A model generated the notes under the pieces. That model did no database searches, was not told where the DNA came from, and saw nothing but the letters and a program-made list of their open reading frames with translations. A stretch of 16,858 bases of DNA from positions 1-16,858 of the forward strand of contig CAZTGE010000090.1 of NCBI GenBank assembly GCA_964612995.1. Direction: 5' to 3'. The position numbers and the translations under genes are program-made. Every line of letters begins with the position of its first letter. Positions within the stretch are counted from its first letter, which is position 1. This DNA is from SLQH01 sp964612995. GTDB lineage: Bacteria; Planctomycetota; UBA11346. Shown piece after piece: positions 1 to 7,158 of this stretch.

Positions 1-1
1 G

Positions 2-55
2 TGACGCAGGTGGAGGCGAGGCATGGCCCTCATTCGCGAGCTTTGAGTCGCCCTG
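2..55 (+). repeat. Tail fragment of the intergenic repeat, cut by the window edge
   Basis: Bases 2-29 are identical over 28 bases to 2924-2951, and the similarity continues with a few differences to about 55 (shared GCGAGCTTTGAG, then CGCCCTG versus GGCCCTG). In unit B this sequence is the far end of the repeat, so 2-55 is probably the end of a further unit lying mostly left of the window. It is followed by a perfect dyad CGGCCAGG-CCTGGCCG at about 59-74. The open frame across it looks like low-complexity read-through, not a gene. Confidence 0.7.
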
Positions 56-91
56 TCGCCCGGCCAGGCCTGGCCGGCCTCCAGGTTTCCG

Positions 92-320
92 AGGGGGCGC
101 TGCCCCCTCGCGCCTGCGGCGCGTACCCCCACGCGCCTCGGTCGGCGCTCGCCAGCTGCGCTGGCGTTTTCTGCGGCGCTACGCGCCATCTTCGCAGAAA
201 ACCGCTCCTCGGTCGGCCGGTCGCCCGGCCAGGCCGGGCCGGCCCGGGCCGGCCCGGGCCGGGCTCCAGACGCTACGGATGAGTGCTCTTTGCTTTTTGC
301 TTTTTGAGGGTCCCGTCAAC
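92..320 (+). repeat. Structured intergenic repeat, unit A
   Basis: A chain of hairpins in fixed order. H1 (92-108) is AGGGGGC-GCT-GCCCCCT. H2 (109-123) is CGCGCC-TGC-GGCGCG. H3 (150-166) is CGCCAGC-TGC-GCTGGCG. H4 (166-202) has an outer stem GTTTTCTGCG with CGCAGAAAAC enclosing an inner GCGC-TAC-GCGC hairpin. A conserved TCGGTCGGCCGG follows, then H5 (about 224-264), a GC block made of tandem palindromic GGCCCGGGCC units. The tail CGCTACGGATG through GGGTCCCGTC resembles the tail of unit B. Units B and C keep the same order with paired base changes. Function is unknown; candidates are a transposase-mobilised REP/BIME-like element or a structured RNA/DNA site. Confidence 0.8.
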
Positions 321-485
321 GACGCGGGTGCTGATCGGGACGGTACGCCATGTCATGACAGGGGATTCTGCGGCTCGGGCCGGCGCGTGCACGCTCGTGC
401 ATCCGCAGGTCATGATCGGCAGAGTGTGAGTGTGGCGACTGCGGGCTGGAAACCGTCCGCACCGCCAGAAGACCATCTTCGCGAT

Positions 486-509
486 CACACGAGCACACGA
501 GCACACGAG
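486..509 (+). repeat. Three tandem copies of CACACGAG
   Basis: Perfect 8-base unit at 486-493, 494-501 and 502-509. It lies in the noncoding leader and is likely a small variable-number repeat. No function can be read from it. Confidence 0.9.
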
Positions 510-618
510 AGAACCGAAAGACCATGCGCAGCAGGACTCCGGCACTCACAGCGGTTACGCCCTGTGCCCCCGCTTTACCCTTATGTCATCGTTTCGTCTT
601 CGTCTTCGTCTATCGGGC

Positions 619-624
619 TATGAT
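619..624 (+). promoter_or_regulatory. Candidate -10 element for the orphan/enzyme I-like pair
   Basis: TATGAT in the context GGGCTATGATCA, 85 bases before the start of the orphan gene. The same GGCTATGATCA string occurs at 12383-12393 before the membrane protein gene. No good -35 hexamer is visible at 16-18 bases spacing, so this is tentative. Confidence 0.35.
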
Positions 625-709
625 CACGCCCTTGCGGCTTGAGCGAGCGTGGACGGATTGTTCCGACGCCAAGCCCCCGAACAGGCGCTCGACCGACACT
701 GGAGTCATC

Positions 710-988
710 ATGGATCTGACCGACGACAAACTCGCCGCCCTGATACAGGAATTACACGGATTGCTTGATGCGGTGAACACCCAGGATCCCGCCGAATTCG
801 TGACGCGGCGCCATCTGGTCGAACTCGCCAAGGATGTGGCGGCGGAACTCAACCGCTACGTGAATGGCCAGGACAGCAGGGGGAGCGACCGCCGCCGCGC
901 CATCGAGGCGCTGGTGCATGGCCGTGCGGGGCATGTAGACGCCGGAGTGGCCGACACGGTCAGCGAGGCGACGCGGGGCGAGGCCTGA
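710..988 (+). CDS. Small hypothetical protein (92 aa) coupled to the enzyme I-like gene
   Basis: I do not recognise this protein. The ATG at 710 was chosen because GGAG at 701-704 sits 5 bases before it and the sequence becomes protein-like from there (MDLTDDKLAALIQELHGLLD). The open frame continues upstream, but that part has low-quality composition. Residues 1-52 look like two or three amphipathic helices with many acidic residues. The tail is rich in Arg, Gly and Ala. No signal peptide or membrane segment is seen. It is not an HPr: there is no phosphorylatable histidine motif. The stop overlaps the next start (TGATG, 986-990), so the two genes are translationally coupled and the protein may work with the enzyme I-like protein. 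That role is inference only. Confidence 0.65.
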   Translation: MDLTDDKLAALIQELHGLLDAVNTQDPAEFVTRRHLVELAKDVAAELNRYVNGQDSRGSDRRRAIEALVHGRAGHVDAGVADTVSEATRGEA

Positions 989-2610
989 TGGGCACCCCCG
1001 GCCCGACTGCGCGCCCCCTTGATGGCGTCTCGCTCGCGCCGGGGCTGGCCGAGGGCCGGGCGGTGATCTACCGCGACATCTTTTATCGCACTACCGTCTA
1101 CGACATCAACATCGAGGGGATAGAGCGTGAGTGGCAGCGGCTCGAACACGCGATCGAGGAAACCCGCTCAAGTATCGACGCCGTCGCCACGCGCATCGAA
1201 ACCGAAATGGACGAACAGATGGCGGCGGTGTTCTCCGCTCACGCCGCCATCCTCGATGACCCATCCCTGCGCCGCGACCTGCGCACATGCATGGAGCAGC
1301 GGCTGATCAACGCCGAGCAGGTGGTGCGGCTGGTGTTCCACAGCTGGGACCAGCGCCTGCGCCGCAGCGGCGCCCTATCCGGCACCGAAGACCTCAGGGA
1401 CCTGGTCCGGCGCCTGCTGCGCAGCCTCCACGGCATCACCGCCCACGGCCTCGAGAACCTGGCCGAGAACAGCGTGGTCGTCGCCCAACGGCTGCTGCCC
1501 AGCGATACCCTGTTCCTTTCGCGCAGAGCGGTGGCCATGGTCCTGGAACAGGGCGGCTGGGCCTCGCACGCGGCGATGCTCACCCGCAGCCGCGGCATCC
1601 CGGCGGTTGGTGGCATCCACGGCGCCACCACCCGCATCTCCACCGGCGATCATCTCGCCGTCGATGGCAGCAGCGGGCTGGTCCTGCACAACCCCGACTC
1701 CGAAGCCCTCAAGCACTTCCGCCGCACCACCACCCGCGAGAGCGAGCGCTTGACCCTGGCCTGGTCGCGACGCCACGAGCCGGCCTGCACCCGCTCCGGA
1801 CGCGAGGTGGCGGTATGGGCCAACGCCTCGGCCCACGGCGAGGTCGAAGCCGCGCTCGAGGGGGGCGCCCAGGCCATCGGCCTGTTCCGGGTCGAGAACC
1901 TGTTCCTCGCCCGCGACAACCTGCCCGACGAACGCGAACTGGTGCGCGAACTCGAATTCCATCTCAGCCCCTTCTCCAGCCGCATGCTCATCCTGCGGCT
2001 GCTGGACGTCGGCGCGGACAAGATCCCGTCCGGCATGGCCCTGCCGTCGGGCACCGAGGGCCCGCTCGGCCTGCGCGGCGTACGCACCCTGTTGCGCTAT
2101 CGCGATCTGCTCGACACCCAGCTCAATGCTGCGCTGGAGCTCCACGGCCGGTTCTCCGGCCTGCATCTGATGCTGCCGATGGTCACCTTCCCCTGGGAGG
2201 TCGACGCCGTCCGCGAGCGCCTCGAACAACTCGCGACCCACACCGGCCGCGACACCATCCCCCCGCTCGGCGCGATGATCGAAACCCCGGCCGCGGCCCT
2301 GGCCGCGGACGACCTCGCTGCGGTGAGCGATTTCCTGAGCATCGGCACCAACGACCTCACCCAGTACACCATGGCCGCCAGCCGCGATGCCTTGGAGTTG
2401 CGCGACTACTACTCCAGCCTCCACCCGGCCGTGCTCACGCTCATCGGCCGGGTGATCGAAGCGGCCGGCGACCGGCCGGTGAGCGTCTGCGGCGAGATGG
2501 CCCGCGATCAGACCGCCCTCGACCGGCTGCTCGACCTCGGCCTGCGCTCGATCAGCGTCTCGCCTCCCGCGATTCCGCTGGTCAAAGCCCGCATCCGCCA
2601 ACACGACTAA
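988..2610 (+). CDS. ptsP: PEP-protein phosphotransferase (PTS enzyme I-like)
   Basis: A 540-residue PEP-utilising enzyme of the enzyme I family, slightly shorter than the usual 570-580. Known members take phosphate from PEP onto a histidine and pass it to HPr in the cytoplasm. The N-terminal region (about 10-150) starts LDGVSLAPGLAEGRA as in enzyme I. The swivelling domain has the active histidine at about 194 in GGWASHAAM. The C-terminal barrel keeps AIGLFRVENLFL (Arg about 301), LRLLDVGADK, MIETPAAAL, SIGTNDLTQY and VCGEMARD (Cys about 501, acid/base in the family). Oddity: the usual GGRTSHAAI reads GGWASHAAM, so Arg-Thr before Ser-His is Trp-Ala. There is no N-terminal GAF domain, and no HPr or enzyme II gene lies nearby. 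It overlaps the upstream orphan gene by one base. A general PEP-binding enzyme with another acceptor is possible. Confidence 0.82.
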   Translation: MGTPGPTARPLDGVSLAPGLAEGRAVIYRDIFYRTTVYDINIEGIEREWQRLEHAIEETRSSIDAVATRIETEMDEQMAAVFSAHAAILDDPSLRRDLRTCMEQRLINAEQVVRLVFHSWDQRLRRSGALSGTEDLRDLVRRLLRSLHGITAHGLENLAENSVVVAQRLLPSDTLFLSRRAVAMVLEQGGWASHAAMLTRSRGIPAVGGIHGATTRISTGDHLAVDGSSGLVLHNPDSEALKHFRRTTTRESERLTLAWSRRHEPACTRSGREVAVWANASAHGEVEAALEGGAQAIGLFRVENLFLARDNLPDERELVRELEFHLSPFSSRMLILRLLDVGADKIPSGMALPSGTEGPLGLRGVRTLLRYRDLLDTQLNAALELHGRFSGLHLMLPMVTFPWEVDAVRERLEQLATHTGRDTIPPLGAMIETPAAALAADDLAAVSDFLSIGTNDLTQYTMAASRDALELRDYYSSLHPAVLTLIGRVIEAAGDRPVSVCGEMARDQTALDRLLDLGLRSISVSPPAIPLVKARIRQHD

Positions 2611-2622
2611 GGCTTCCCTCAC

Positions 2623-2977
2623 AGGGGGCGCTGCCCCCTCGCGCCTTCGGCGCACCCCAGCTTCCTCGCTGCCGCTCGTCGCGCTCTGCCGGCCGCAGGC
2701 CCCACCGGGGCCTGCTATCGCTTCGCGATACCGGCTCCGCCCCCCTCGCGCCTCTGTCGTCACTCGCCAGCTGCGCTGGCGTTTTCGGCGGCCCTGCGGG
2801 CCATTTTCGCCGAAAACCGTTCCTCTGTCGGCCGGTCGCCCAGCCAAGCCTGGCTGGGCTCCGGACGCTGCGGATGTACGGCTCTGGCGCTTTGAAGGGC
2901 CCGTCTTCAGTGATCGAACAGGCTGACGCAGGTGGAGGCGAGGCATGGCCCATATGTGCGAGCTTTGAGCGGCCCTG
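2623..2977 (+). repeat. Structured intergenic repeat, unit B (with an extra hairpin insert)
   Basis: It begins 12 bases after the stop of the enzyme I-like gene. H1 2623-2639 is identical to unit A. H2 2641-2653 is GCGCC-TTC-GGCGC. H3 2765-2781 is identical to unit A. H4 2781-2817 has outer stem GTTTTCGGCG with CGCCGAAAAC and inner GCCC-TGC-GGGC. H5 2839-2858 is CCCAGCCA-AGCC-TGGCTGGG. Between H2 and H3 lies an extra structure at 2688-2735: an outer GCCGG/CCGGC stem enclosing AGGCCCC-ACC-GGGGCCT and TATCGC-TTC-GCGATA. The far end (2924-2977) matches the left edge of the window. It sits between two convergent genes, where it could also end transcription, but there is no T tract. Confidence 0.85.
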
Positions 2978-3054
2978 GGATCCAAGGGGGCAGATCCCTT
3001 GAGAGGAACGTCACGACCGACAGCGACTGCGCAGTACATCCTGCAGCGGCCGGT

Positions 3055-3076
3055 CTGAGCCGGCGCCCGGGCTCAG
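3055..3076 (-). terminator. Hairpin overlapping the ligA stop codon
   Basis: Inverted repeat CTGAGCC (3055-3061) and GGCTCAG (3070-3076) with an 8-base GC loop; the ligA stop codon lies inside one arm. There is no T run on either strand, so it is at best an imperfect terminator or an RNA 3'-end stabiliser. Confidence 0.35.
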
Positions 3077-5076
3077 CGCGCGACCAGTTCACGGAAGCGG
3101 TCCTCGTCGATCCGCTCCACGCCGTGTTCATCGGCCGCCGCGAGCTTGCGCGCGCCCGGGTCCTCACCCACGACCAGGAAGTCGGTGTTCCCCGACACGC
3201 TGCCGGTCGCCTTGCCCCCCTGGCTGCGTACCGCCTGTTCGGCCGCATCGCGGTCCATCGACGCCAGCTTCCCGGTGAGCACGACCGTCTTGCCCCGCAA
3301 CCGCCCGCCCTGGCGTTTGCTCTGCGGATCGATGCCCAGCCGAGCCAGATGCGCGAGCAACGCGCGGTTGGCGTCGCGATCGAACCACGCGCGGACCGAT
3401 CGTGCCACGACCTCGCCGACCCCCTCCACCGCGCGGATCGCATCCAGGCCGGCATCACGCAGCTCCGCGAGCGAGCCGAAGGCCTGGGCGAGATCGCTGG
3501 CCAGGGTCCGCCCGACGTGCGGAATACCCAGCGCGTAGAGCAGGCGCGGCAGGGTCGCGTTCTCGCGCGCGGAGCGGATCGCCCCGATCAGGTTGTCGGC
3601 TTGCTTGGGGCCCACGAGCTCGAGGCCTTCGAGCTGCGCGCGCTCGAGTTCGAAGATGTCCGCCGGCTCGGTGACCAACCCCTCCGCCACCAGCCGGTGG
3701 AGCAGCTTGGGTCCGAGCCCGTCGATATCCAGTGCACTACGCGAGACGAAGTGTTCGAGCGCACCCTGACGTCGGGCCGGGCAGGCCTGATTGATGCAGC
3801 GGGTCACGGCCTCGTCGCCGGGCCTGGCCACCGCCTCACCGCAGGCAGGGCAGCGCTCCGGCAGATGATAGGCCTGTTCGTTGCCGTTGCGGGCCTGTTT
3901 GTACACCCGCACCACATGTGGAATCACATCGCCCGCACGCTCGATCTCGACCGTATCGCCGATCTTCACATCCAGACGATCGATCTCGTCCTGGTTGTGC
4001 AGGCTGGCGCGTGTGACCTCGACCCCACCGATGCGCACCGGCTCGAGCTGTGCGACCGGTGTCAGCGCACCGGTGCGGCCAACCTGGGCCTCGATGTCGC
4101 GGATGCGCGAGCGCGCGTGGCGTGGCGCGAATTTCCACGCCACCGCCCATCGCGGATCGGTTGCCCGCGAACCGAGTTCGTCGTAGGCGGCGAGGTCGTC
4201 GACCTTGAACACCGCGCCGTCGATCTCGTAATCCAGGCGCTCGCGGCGCTCGCAGAGGGCGCGGAACCACCGCTCTGCCGCGTCCGGCCGCAGACGTTCG
4301 CTCTCGGGGTTGAGCGGGAAGCCGAGATCGTCCAGCCGCTGGAGGCAGTCCCAATGGTTGCGCGGACGATCACTCGTCCCGCGGGCCAGGGCCCAGGCGA
4401 AAAAACGCAACGGCCGCCGTGCGGTCACGTTCGGATCGAGCTGGCGCAGGCTGCCGGCGGCGGCGTTGCGCGGATTGGCGAAAGTGCGCTCGCCGGAGCG
4501 TTCCTGCGCCCGATTGAGCGCTGCGAAATCGTCGTTGCGCATATACACCTCACCCCGGACCACCACGCGCGCGGGCGGATGCTCACCGACCAGGCGCAAG
4601 GGGATCTGACGGATGGTGCGGATGTTGGCATAGACGTCCTCGCCGATCGTGCCATCGCCGCGCGTACCGGCAACGCGCAACACACCGTCTTCGTAGATCA
4701 GCTCCACGCTCAGGCCATCGTATTTCGGCTCACCGACCAGCCGGGGATCGCGCTCGAGCACCTTGCGGCAGTGATCGAGAAAACGCGCGAATTCCTGCGG
4801 TTCGCGAATCGCCCGCAGGCTCTGCATCGGCGGATCGTGGCGCACCGTACCCAGGTCCGAGCGCGGCGGCGCACCCACGCGCTGGGTCGGACTCTCCGGG
4901 CTGCGCAGTTCCGGATGCTCCGCCTCGAGCCGCTGCAGCTCATCGAGCAGGCGATCGTACGCAGCATCGGATATCTCCGGATCGTCGAGCACATAATAGC
5001 GGTGATCGTGGTAGGCGATCTGTTCACGCAGTTCACGCACGCGGCGCTCGCACTCGCCATCTCTGCTCCTGGCCAT
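3073..5076 (-). CDS. ligA: NAD-dependent DNA ligase LigA
   Basis: A 667-residue NAD+-dependent DNA ligase, the usual length. It seals nicks in duplex DNA during replication and repair. In order: N-terminal Ia-type domain with YHDHRYYVLDDPEISDAAYD (about 22-41), which takes up NAD; adenylation motif EPKYDGLSVEL with the nucleotide-accepting Lys at about 118; further motifs RGEVYM and FANPRNAAAGSLRQLD; an OB-fold region with VGRTGALTPVA and GDVIPHV; a four-cysteine zinc finger starting CPACGE (about 408-433); helix-hairpin-helix repeats; and a C-terminal BRCT domain from about 590 (GKTVVLTGKL). The start at 5076 is chosen because GGGAGGGA lies 4 bases upstream and the protein then begins like other LigAs; the frame is open 19 codons further. 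A -10-like TATTAC lies at 5105-5100. The gene stands alone, without the common zipA neighbour, and has a structured repeat on each side. Confidence 0.97.
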   Translation of the reverse strand: MARSRDGECERRVRELREQIAYHDHRYYVLDDPEISDAAYDRLLDELQRLEAEHPELRSPESPTQRVGAPPRSDLGTVRHDPPMQSLRAIREPQEFARFLDHCRKVLERDPRLVGEPKYDGLSVELIYEDGVLRVAGTRGDGTIGEDVYANIRTIRQIPLRLVGEHPPARVVVRGEVYMRNDDFAALNRAQERSGERTFANPRNAAAGSLRQLDPNVTARRPLRFFAWALARGTSDRPRNHWDCLQRLDDLGFPLNPESERLRPDAAERWFRALCERRERLDYEIDGAVFKVDDLAAYDELGSRATDPRWAVAWKFAPRHARSRIRDIEAQVGRTGALTPVAQLEPVRIGGVEVTRASLHNQDEIDRLDVKIGDTVEIERAGDVIPHVVRVYKQARNGNEQAYHLPERCPACGEAVARPGDEAVTRCINQACPARRQGALEHFVSRSALDIDGLGPKLLHRLVAEGLVTEPADIFELERAQLEGLELVGPKQADNLIGAIRSARENATLPRLLYALGIPHVGRTLASDLAQAFGSLAELRDAGLDAIRAVEGVGEVVARSVRAWFDRDANRALLAHLARLGIDPQSKRQGGRLRGKTVVLTGKLASMDRDAAEQAVRSQGGKATGSVSGNTDFLVVGEDPGARKLAAADEHGVERIDEDRFRELVAR

Positions 5077-5151
5077 GCTGTCCCTCCCGATCGCTGATGG
5101 TAATAGACGACCGGCAACCCGGCGAATGCGCAATCCTGAGCTCTCCGGCTG

Positions 5152-5280
5152 AGGGGGCGCTGCCTCCTCGCGGCTTCGCCGCGTACCCCCACGGCCTCAA
5201 TCGGGTTCGCGGCCTGCGGCCGCGTTTTCGCCGGGCCTGCGGCCCATTTTCGGCGAAAACCACCTCTCGGTCGGCCGACC
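5152..5280 (+). repeat. Structured intergenic repeat, unit C
   Basis: Shorter unit in the divergent gap between ligA and the DUF72 gene. H1 5152-5168 is AGGGGGC-GCT-GCCTCCT (one G-T pair). H2 5169-5183 is CGCGGC-TTC-GCCGCG. H3 5208-5224 is CGCGGCC-TGC-GGCCGCG. H4 5224-5260 has outer stem GTTTTCGCCG with CGGCGAAAAC and inner GGCC-TGC-GGCC. The conserved CTCGGTCGGCCG follows at about 5265-5276, and the unit then ends without H5. Lying between divergent starts, it cannot simply be a terminator for either gene. The rest of the gap (5281-5420) shows nothing I can name apart from a weak TTGTCA at 5285-5290. Confidence 0.82.
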
Positions 5281-5430
5281 TCTCTTGTCAACGATTCGTG
5301 GCACCCGAATGGCTTCGCCCGATGAGAGCCTCGTCAAACCTGTGTTACCCCGTGCCCCAATCCCCGCGATGCTGCGATCCATGCGGCCACAGATTCGTGA
5401 ACGTGAACCGCATGATGGCGAGGAGGCGGC

Positions 5431-6168
5431 ATGAGCGACGATGCCGATGACGACCTGCACGTCGGCACCTCGGGCTGGCAGTACGACCACTGGCGCGGTC
5501 GGTTCTACCCCGAGAACCTGCGCAAGCAGGACTGGTTCAGCCATTACGCCACGGTCTTCGACACGGTGGAGCTGAACACCTCGTTCTACCATCTGCCCAA
5601 ACCGCAGACCGTACACAACTGGCACGACGCAGCGCCGCCCCGCTTCCGTTACGCGGTCAAACTCAGTCGCTACGCGACCCACATCAAACGGCTGCGCGAC
5701 CCCGAGCAGACCCTCGCCCCCTTCCTCGAGCGCATCGACGCACTCAAGAGCTACTGTGGCCCGATCCTGGTCCAGCTGCCGCCGAACTGGAAACCGGAGA
5801 TCGAACGCCTCGACGCCTTCCTCGCCGCCGCTCCCGGCCGGCTCGATTGGACTGTCGAGGTCCGTGACCCCCGCTGGCTCAGCGACGAGCTCTACGCGGT
5901 GCTCACGGACCACGGGGCCGCCTTGTGCATCCACGACATGATCGGCGACCACCCCTGGCGGATGACCGCCGACTGGACCTACCTCCGTTTCCACGGCGAC
6001 CATTACCGCGGGTCCTACGAGAACGAACGCCTCGACGCCGCGGCCGATTTCATCGCCGAACAGCGCAGCGCCGGCAAAGCGGTGTGGGCCTATTTCAACA
6101 ACGACGAGGACGCCCACGCCACGGCCGACGCCCAACGTCTACGCGAACGCTGCCACGCGCGAGCGTGA
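5431..6168 (+). CDS. DUF72 family protein (YecE-like TIM-barrel)
   Basis: A 245-residue DUF72 protein. The family is a TIM-barrel of unsettled biochemical function, probably cytoplasmic. Diagnostic segments are HVGTSGWQYDHWRGRFYPE near residue 10, the FDTVELNTSFYHLP strand near 42-56, FRYAVKLSRYATHIKRL, ILVQLPPNW, VEVRDPRWL, and YLRFHGDHYRGSY followed by VWAYFNNDEDAHA near the end, all typical and in order. The start is set by AGGAGG at 5421-5426, 4 bases upstream. Only 21 bases separate it from the dehydrogenase-like gene, so it probably heads an operon with glycerol metabolism genes. Whether that linkage has functional meaning is unknown. Confidence 0.92.
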   Translation: MSDDADDDLHVGTSGWQYDHWRGRFYPENLRKQDWFSHYATVFDTVELNTSFYHLPKPQTVHNWHDAAPPRFRYAVKLSRYATHIKRLRDPEQTLAPFLERIDALKSYCGPILVQLPPNWKPEIERLDAFLAAAPGRLDWTVEVRDPRWLSDELYAVLTDHGAALCIHDMIGDHPWRMTADWTYLRFHGDHYRGSYENERLDAAADFIAEQRSAGKAVWAYFNNDEDAHATADAQRLRERCHARA

Positions 6169-6189
6169 ACCACCACGCCGGAGAAGAAC

Positions 6190-7158
6190 ATGACCGAACC
6201 AGCGACCATCGCCATCATCGGAGCCGGCAACATCGGTTCCGCGCTCGCCCATATGCTCGCAGGAGCCGGACACCGGGTCCGGGCCTGGGACCATTTCGAC
6301 GAGGTGGTCACCACCATCAACCAGCGGCACCGCAACGACCGCTTCCTGCCCGGCGTGGCGCTCGACCCCGCGATCACCGCCACCCGCTCGCTGGCCGAGA
6401 GCGCGACCGCAGCCGATTGCGCCCTGCTCTGCGTTCCCGCGGCCCATGTCATGACCACCGCCGCGAGGCTGTACGAAGAACACGGCGCCCCGCTGCCGCT
6501 GGTCTGCCTGAGCAAGGGCGTCGATCCTCGGACCCGTCGCCCGGCGATGCTCGCACTGGCCGACGCCTACGAAGATGCCCCGAGCTTCGCCTGTGGCGGC
6601 CCGTGCATCGCCGAGGAGCTCACCGGAGCCAAGCGCGGCATGCTGGCGCTCGCCGGCCCCGATGTACCGCTGCGCGAACGCATCGCCACGATCCTGCGCG
6701 ACAGCGGTCAACTGCTGCACGTCAGCGACGACCGCGTCGGCACCGCCTACGGCGGCGTGTTCAAGAACGTCTACGCCATCCTCGTCGGCTACCTGAGCAC
6801 CGGCGCGGCCACCGGCGACAACCTGCTCGGCGGCGCGCTCGCCTGCTGTTCGGCCGAGGCCATCGCGCTGGGCACCATGCTCGGCTGCGAGCCGCACTGC
6901 CTTGCCGGCCCGGCCGGCCTCGGCGACCTGATCGCGACCGGCCTCTCCGGCAACAGCCACAACCACAGCTACGGCGCCGCCCTCGGACGCGGCGAGCGCC
7001 CCGCTGCCGATGCGTTGCCCGAAGGCGCGCGCAGTGTGGCCCACGTGTGCGCATGGGCCGAAGACGCCGGGGTGGAGACGCCTTTGGCAGATATGGTCGC
7101 CGCGCTGGTCGCGGGCGAACACATCGCCCACGACCGGATCGAGGCAGCCCTGTGCTGA
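6190..7158 (+). CDS. Divergent NAD(P)-dependent glycerol-3-phosphate dehydrogenase (GpsA family)
   Basis: 322 residues, a normal GpsA length. The family interconverts DHAP and glycerol-3-phosphate with NAD(P)H in the cytoplasm. Visible: Rossmann motif IIGAGNIGSALA (9-20), RFLPGV (51-56), LSKGVD (108-112), CGGPCIAEEL (135-144), catalytic-lysine segment FKNVYAILVGYLSTGAATGD (Lys about 192) and GPAGLGDLIATG (240-251). Departures from classical GpsA: the usual SRNRRFG after GLGDL reads SHNHSYG, losing the Arg that contacts the cofactor phosphates, and GPS/TFA reads GPCIA. It may be a paralogue with altered cofactor or direction. GGAG at 6180-6183 precedes the ATG by 6 bases. Its 3' end overlaps glpK by 7 bases, indicating tight coupling with glycerol kinase. 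Confidence 0.85.
   Translation: MTEPATIAIIGAGNIGSALAHMLAGAGHRVRAWDHFDEVVTTINQRHRNDRFLPGVALDPAITATRSLAESATAADCALLCVPAAHVMTTAARLYEEHGAPLPLVCLSKGVDPRTRRPAMLALADAYEDAPSFACGGPCIAEELTGAKRGMLALAGPDVPLRERIATILRDSGQLLHVSDDRVGTAYGGVFKNVYAILVGYLSTGAATGDNLLGGALACCSAEAIALGTMLGCEPHCLAGPAGLGDLIATGLSGNSHNHSYGAALGRGERPAADALPEGARSVAHVCAWAEDAGVETPLADMVAALVAGEHIAHDRIEAALC

Larger units (their letters stand above)
321..709. other. Gene-free leader region between repeat unit A and the 92-residue orphan gene
   Basis: No convincing gene. It holds a perfect 10-base palindrome TGTCATGACA (351-360), a short dyad TGCACG-CT-CGTGCA near 387-400, three tandem copies of CACACGAG (486-509), a TCGTCT-type hexamer run around 594-611, and a -10-like TATGAT at 619-624. 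The open frames here on both strands are arginine- and serine-rich and resemble no family I know. Confidence 0.5.

Noticed and set aside
1..282. Open frame of 93 codons at the left edge
   Set aside because: It is a translation of the hairpin repeat; the tandem Arg-Pro-Gly-Pro tail comes from the GGCCCGGGCC units.
486..509. Possible CRISPR-like repeat
   Set aside because: Three contiguous 8-base units without spacers; no cas genes in the window.
1287..3039. Very long open frames on both strands overlapping the enzyme I-like gene (571 and 554 codons)
   Set aside because: They are shadows of a GC-rich codon pattern: Arg/Pro/Gly- or Ala/Gly-rich, without family motifs, and they run into the repeat.
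2932..5097. 721-codon plus-strand frame opposite ligA
   Set aside because: Mirror frame of the well-supported ligA; it has no motif of its own.
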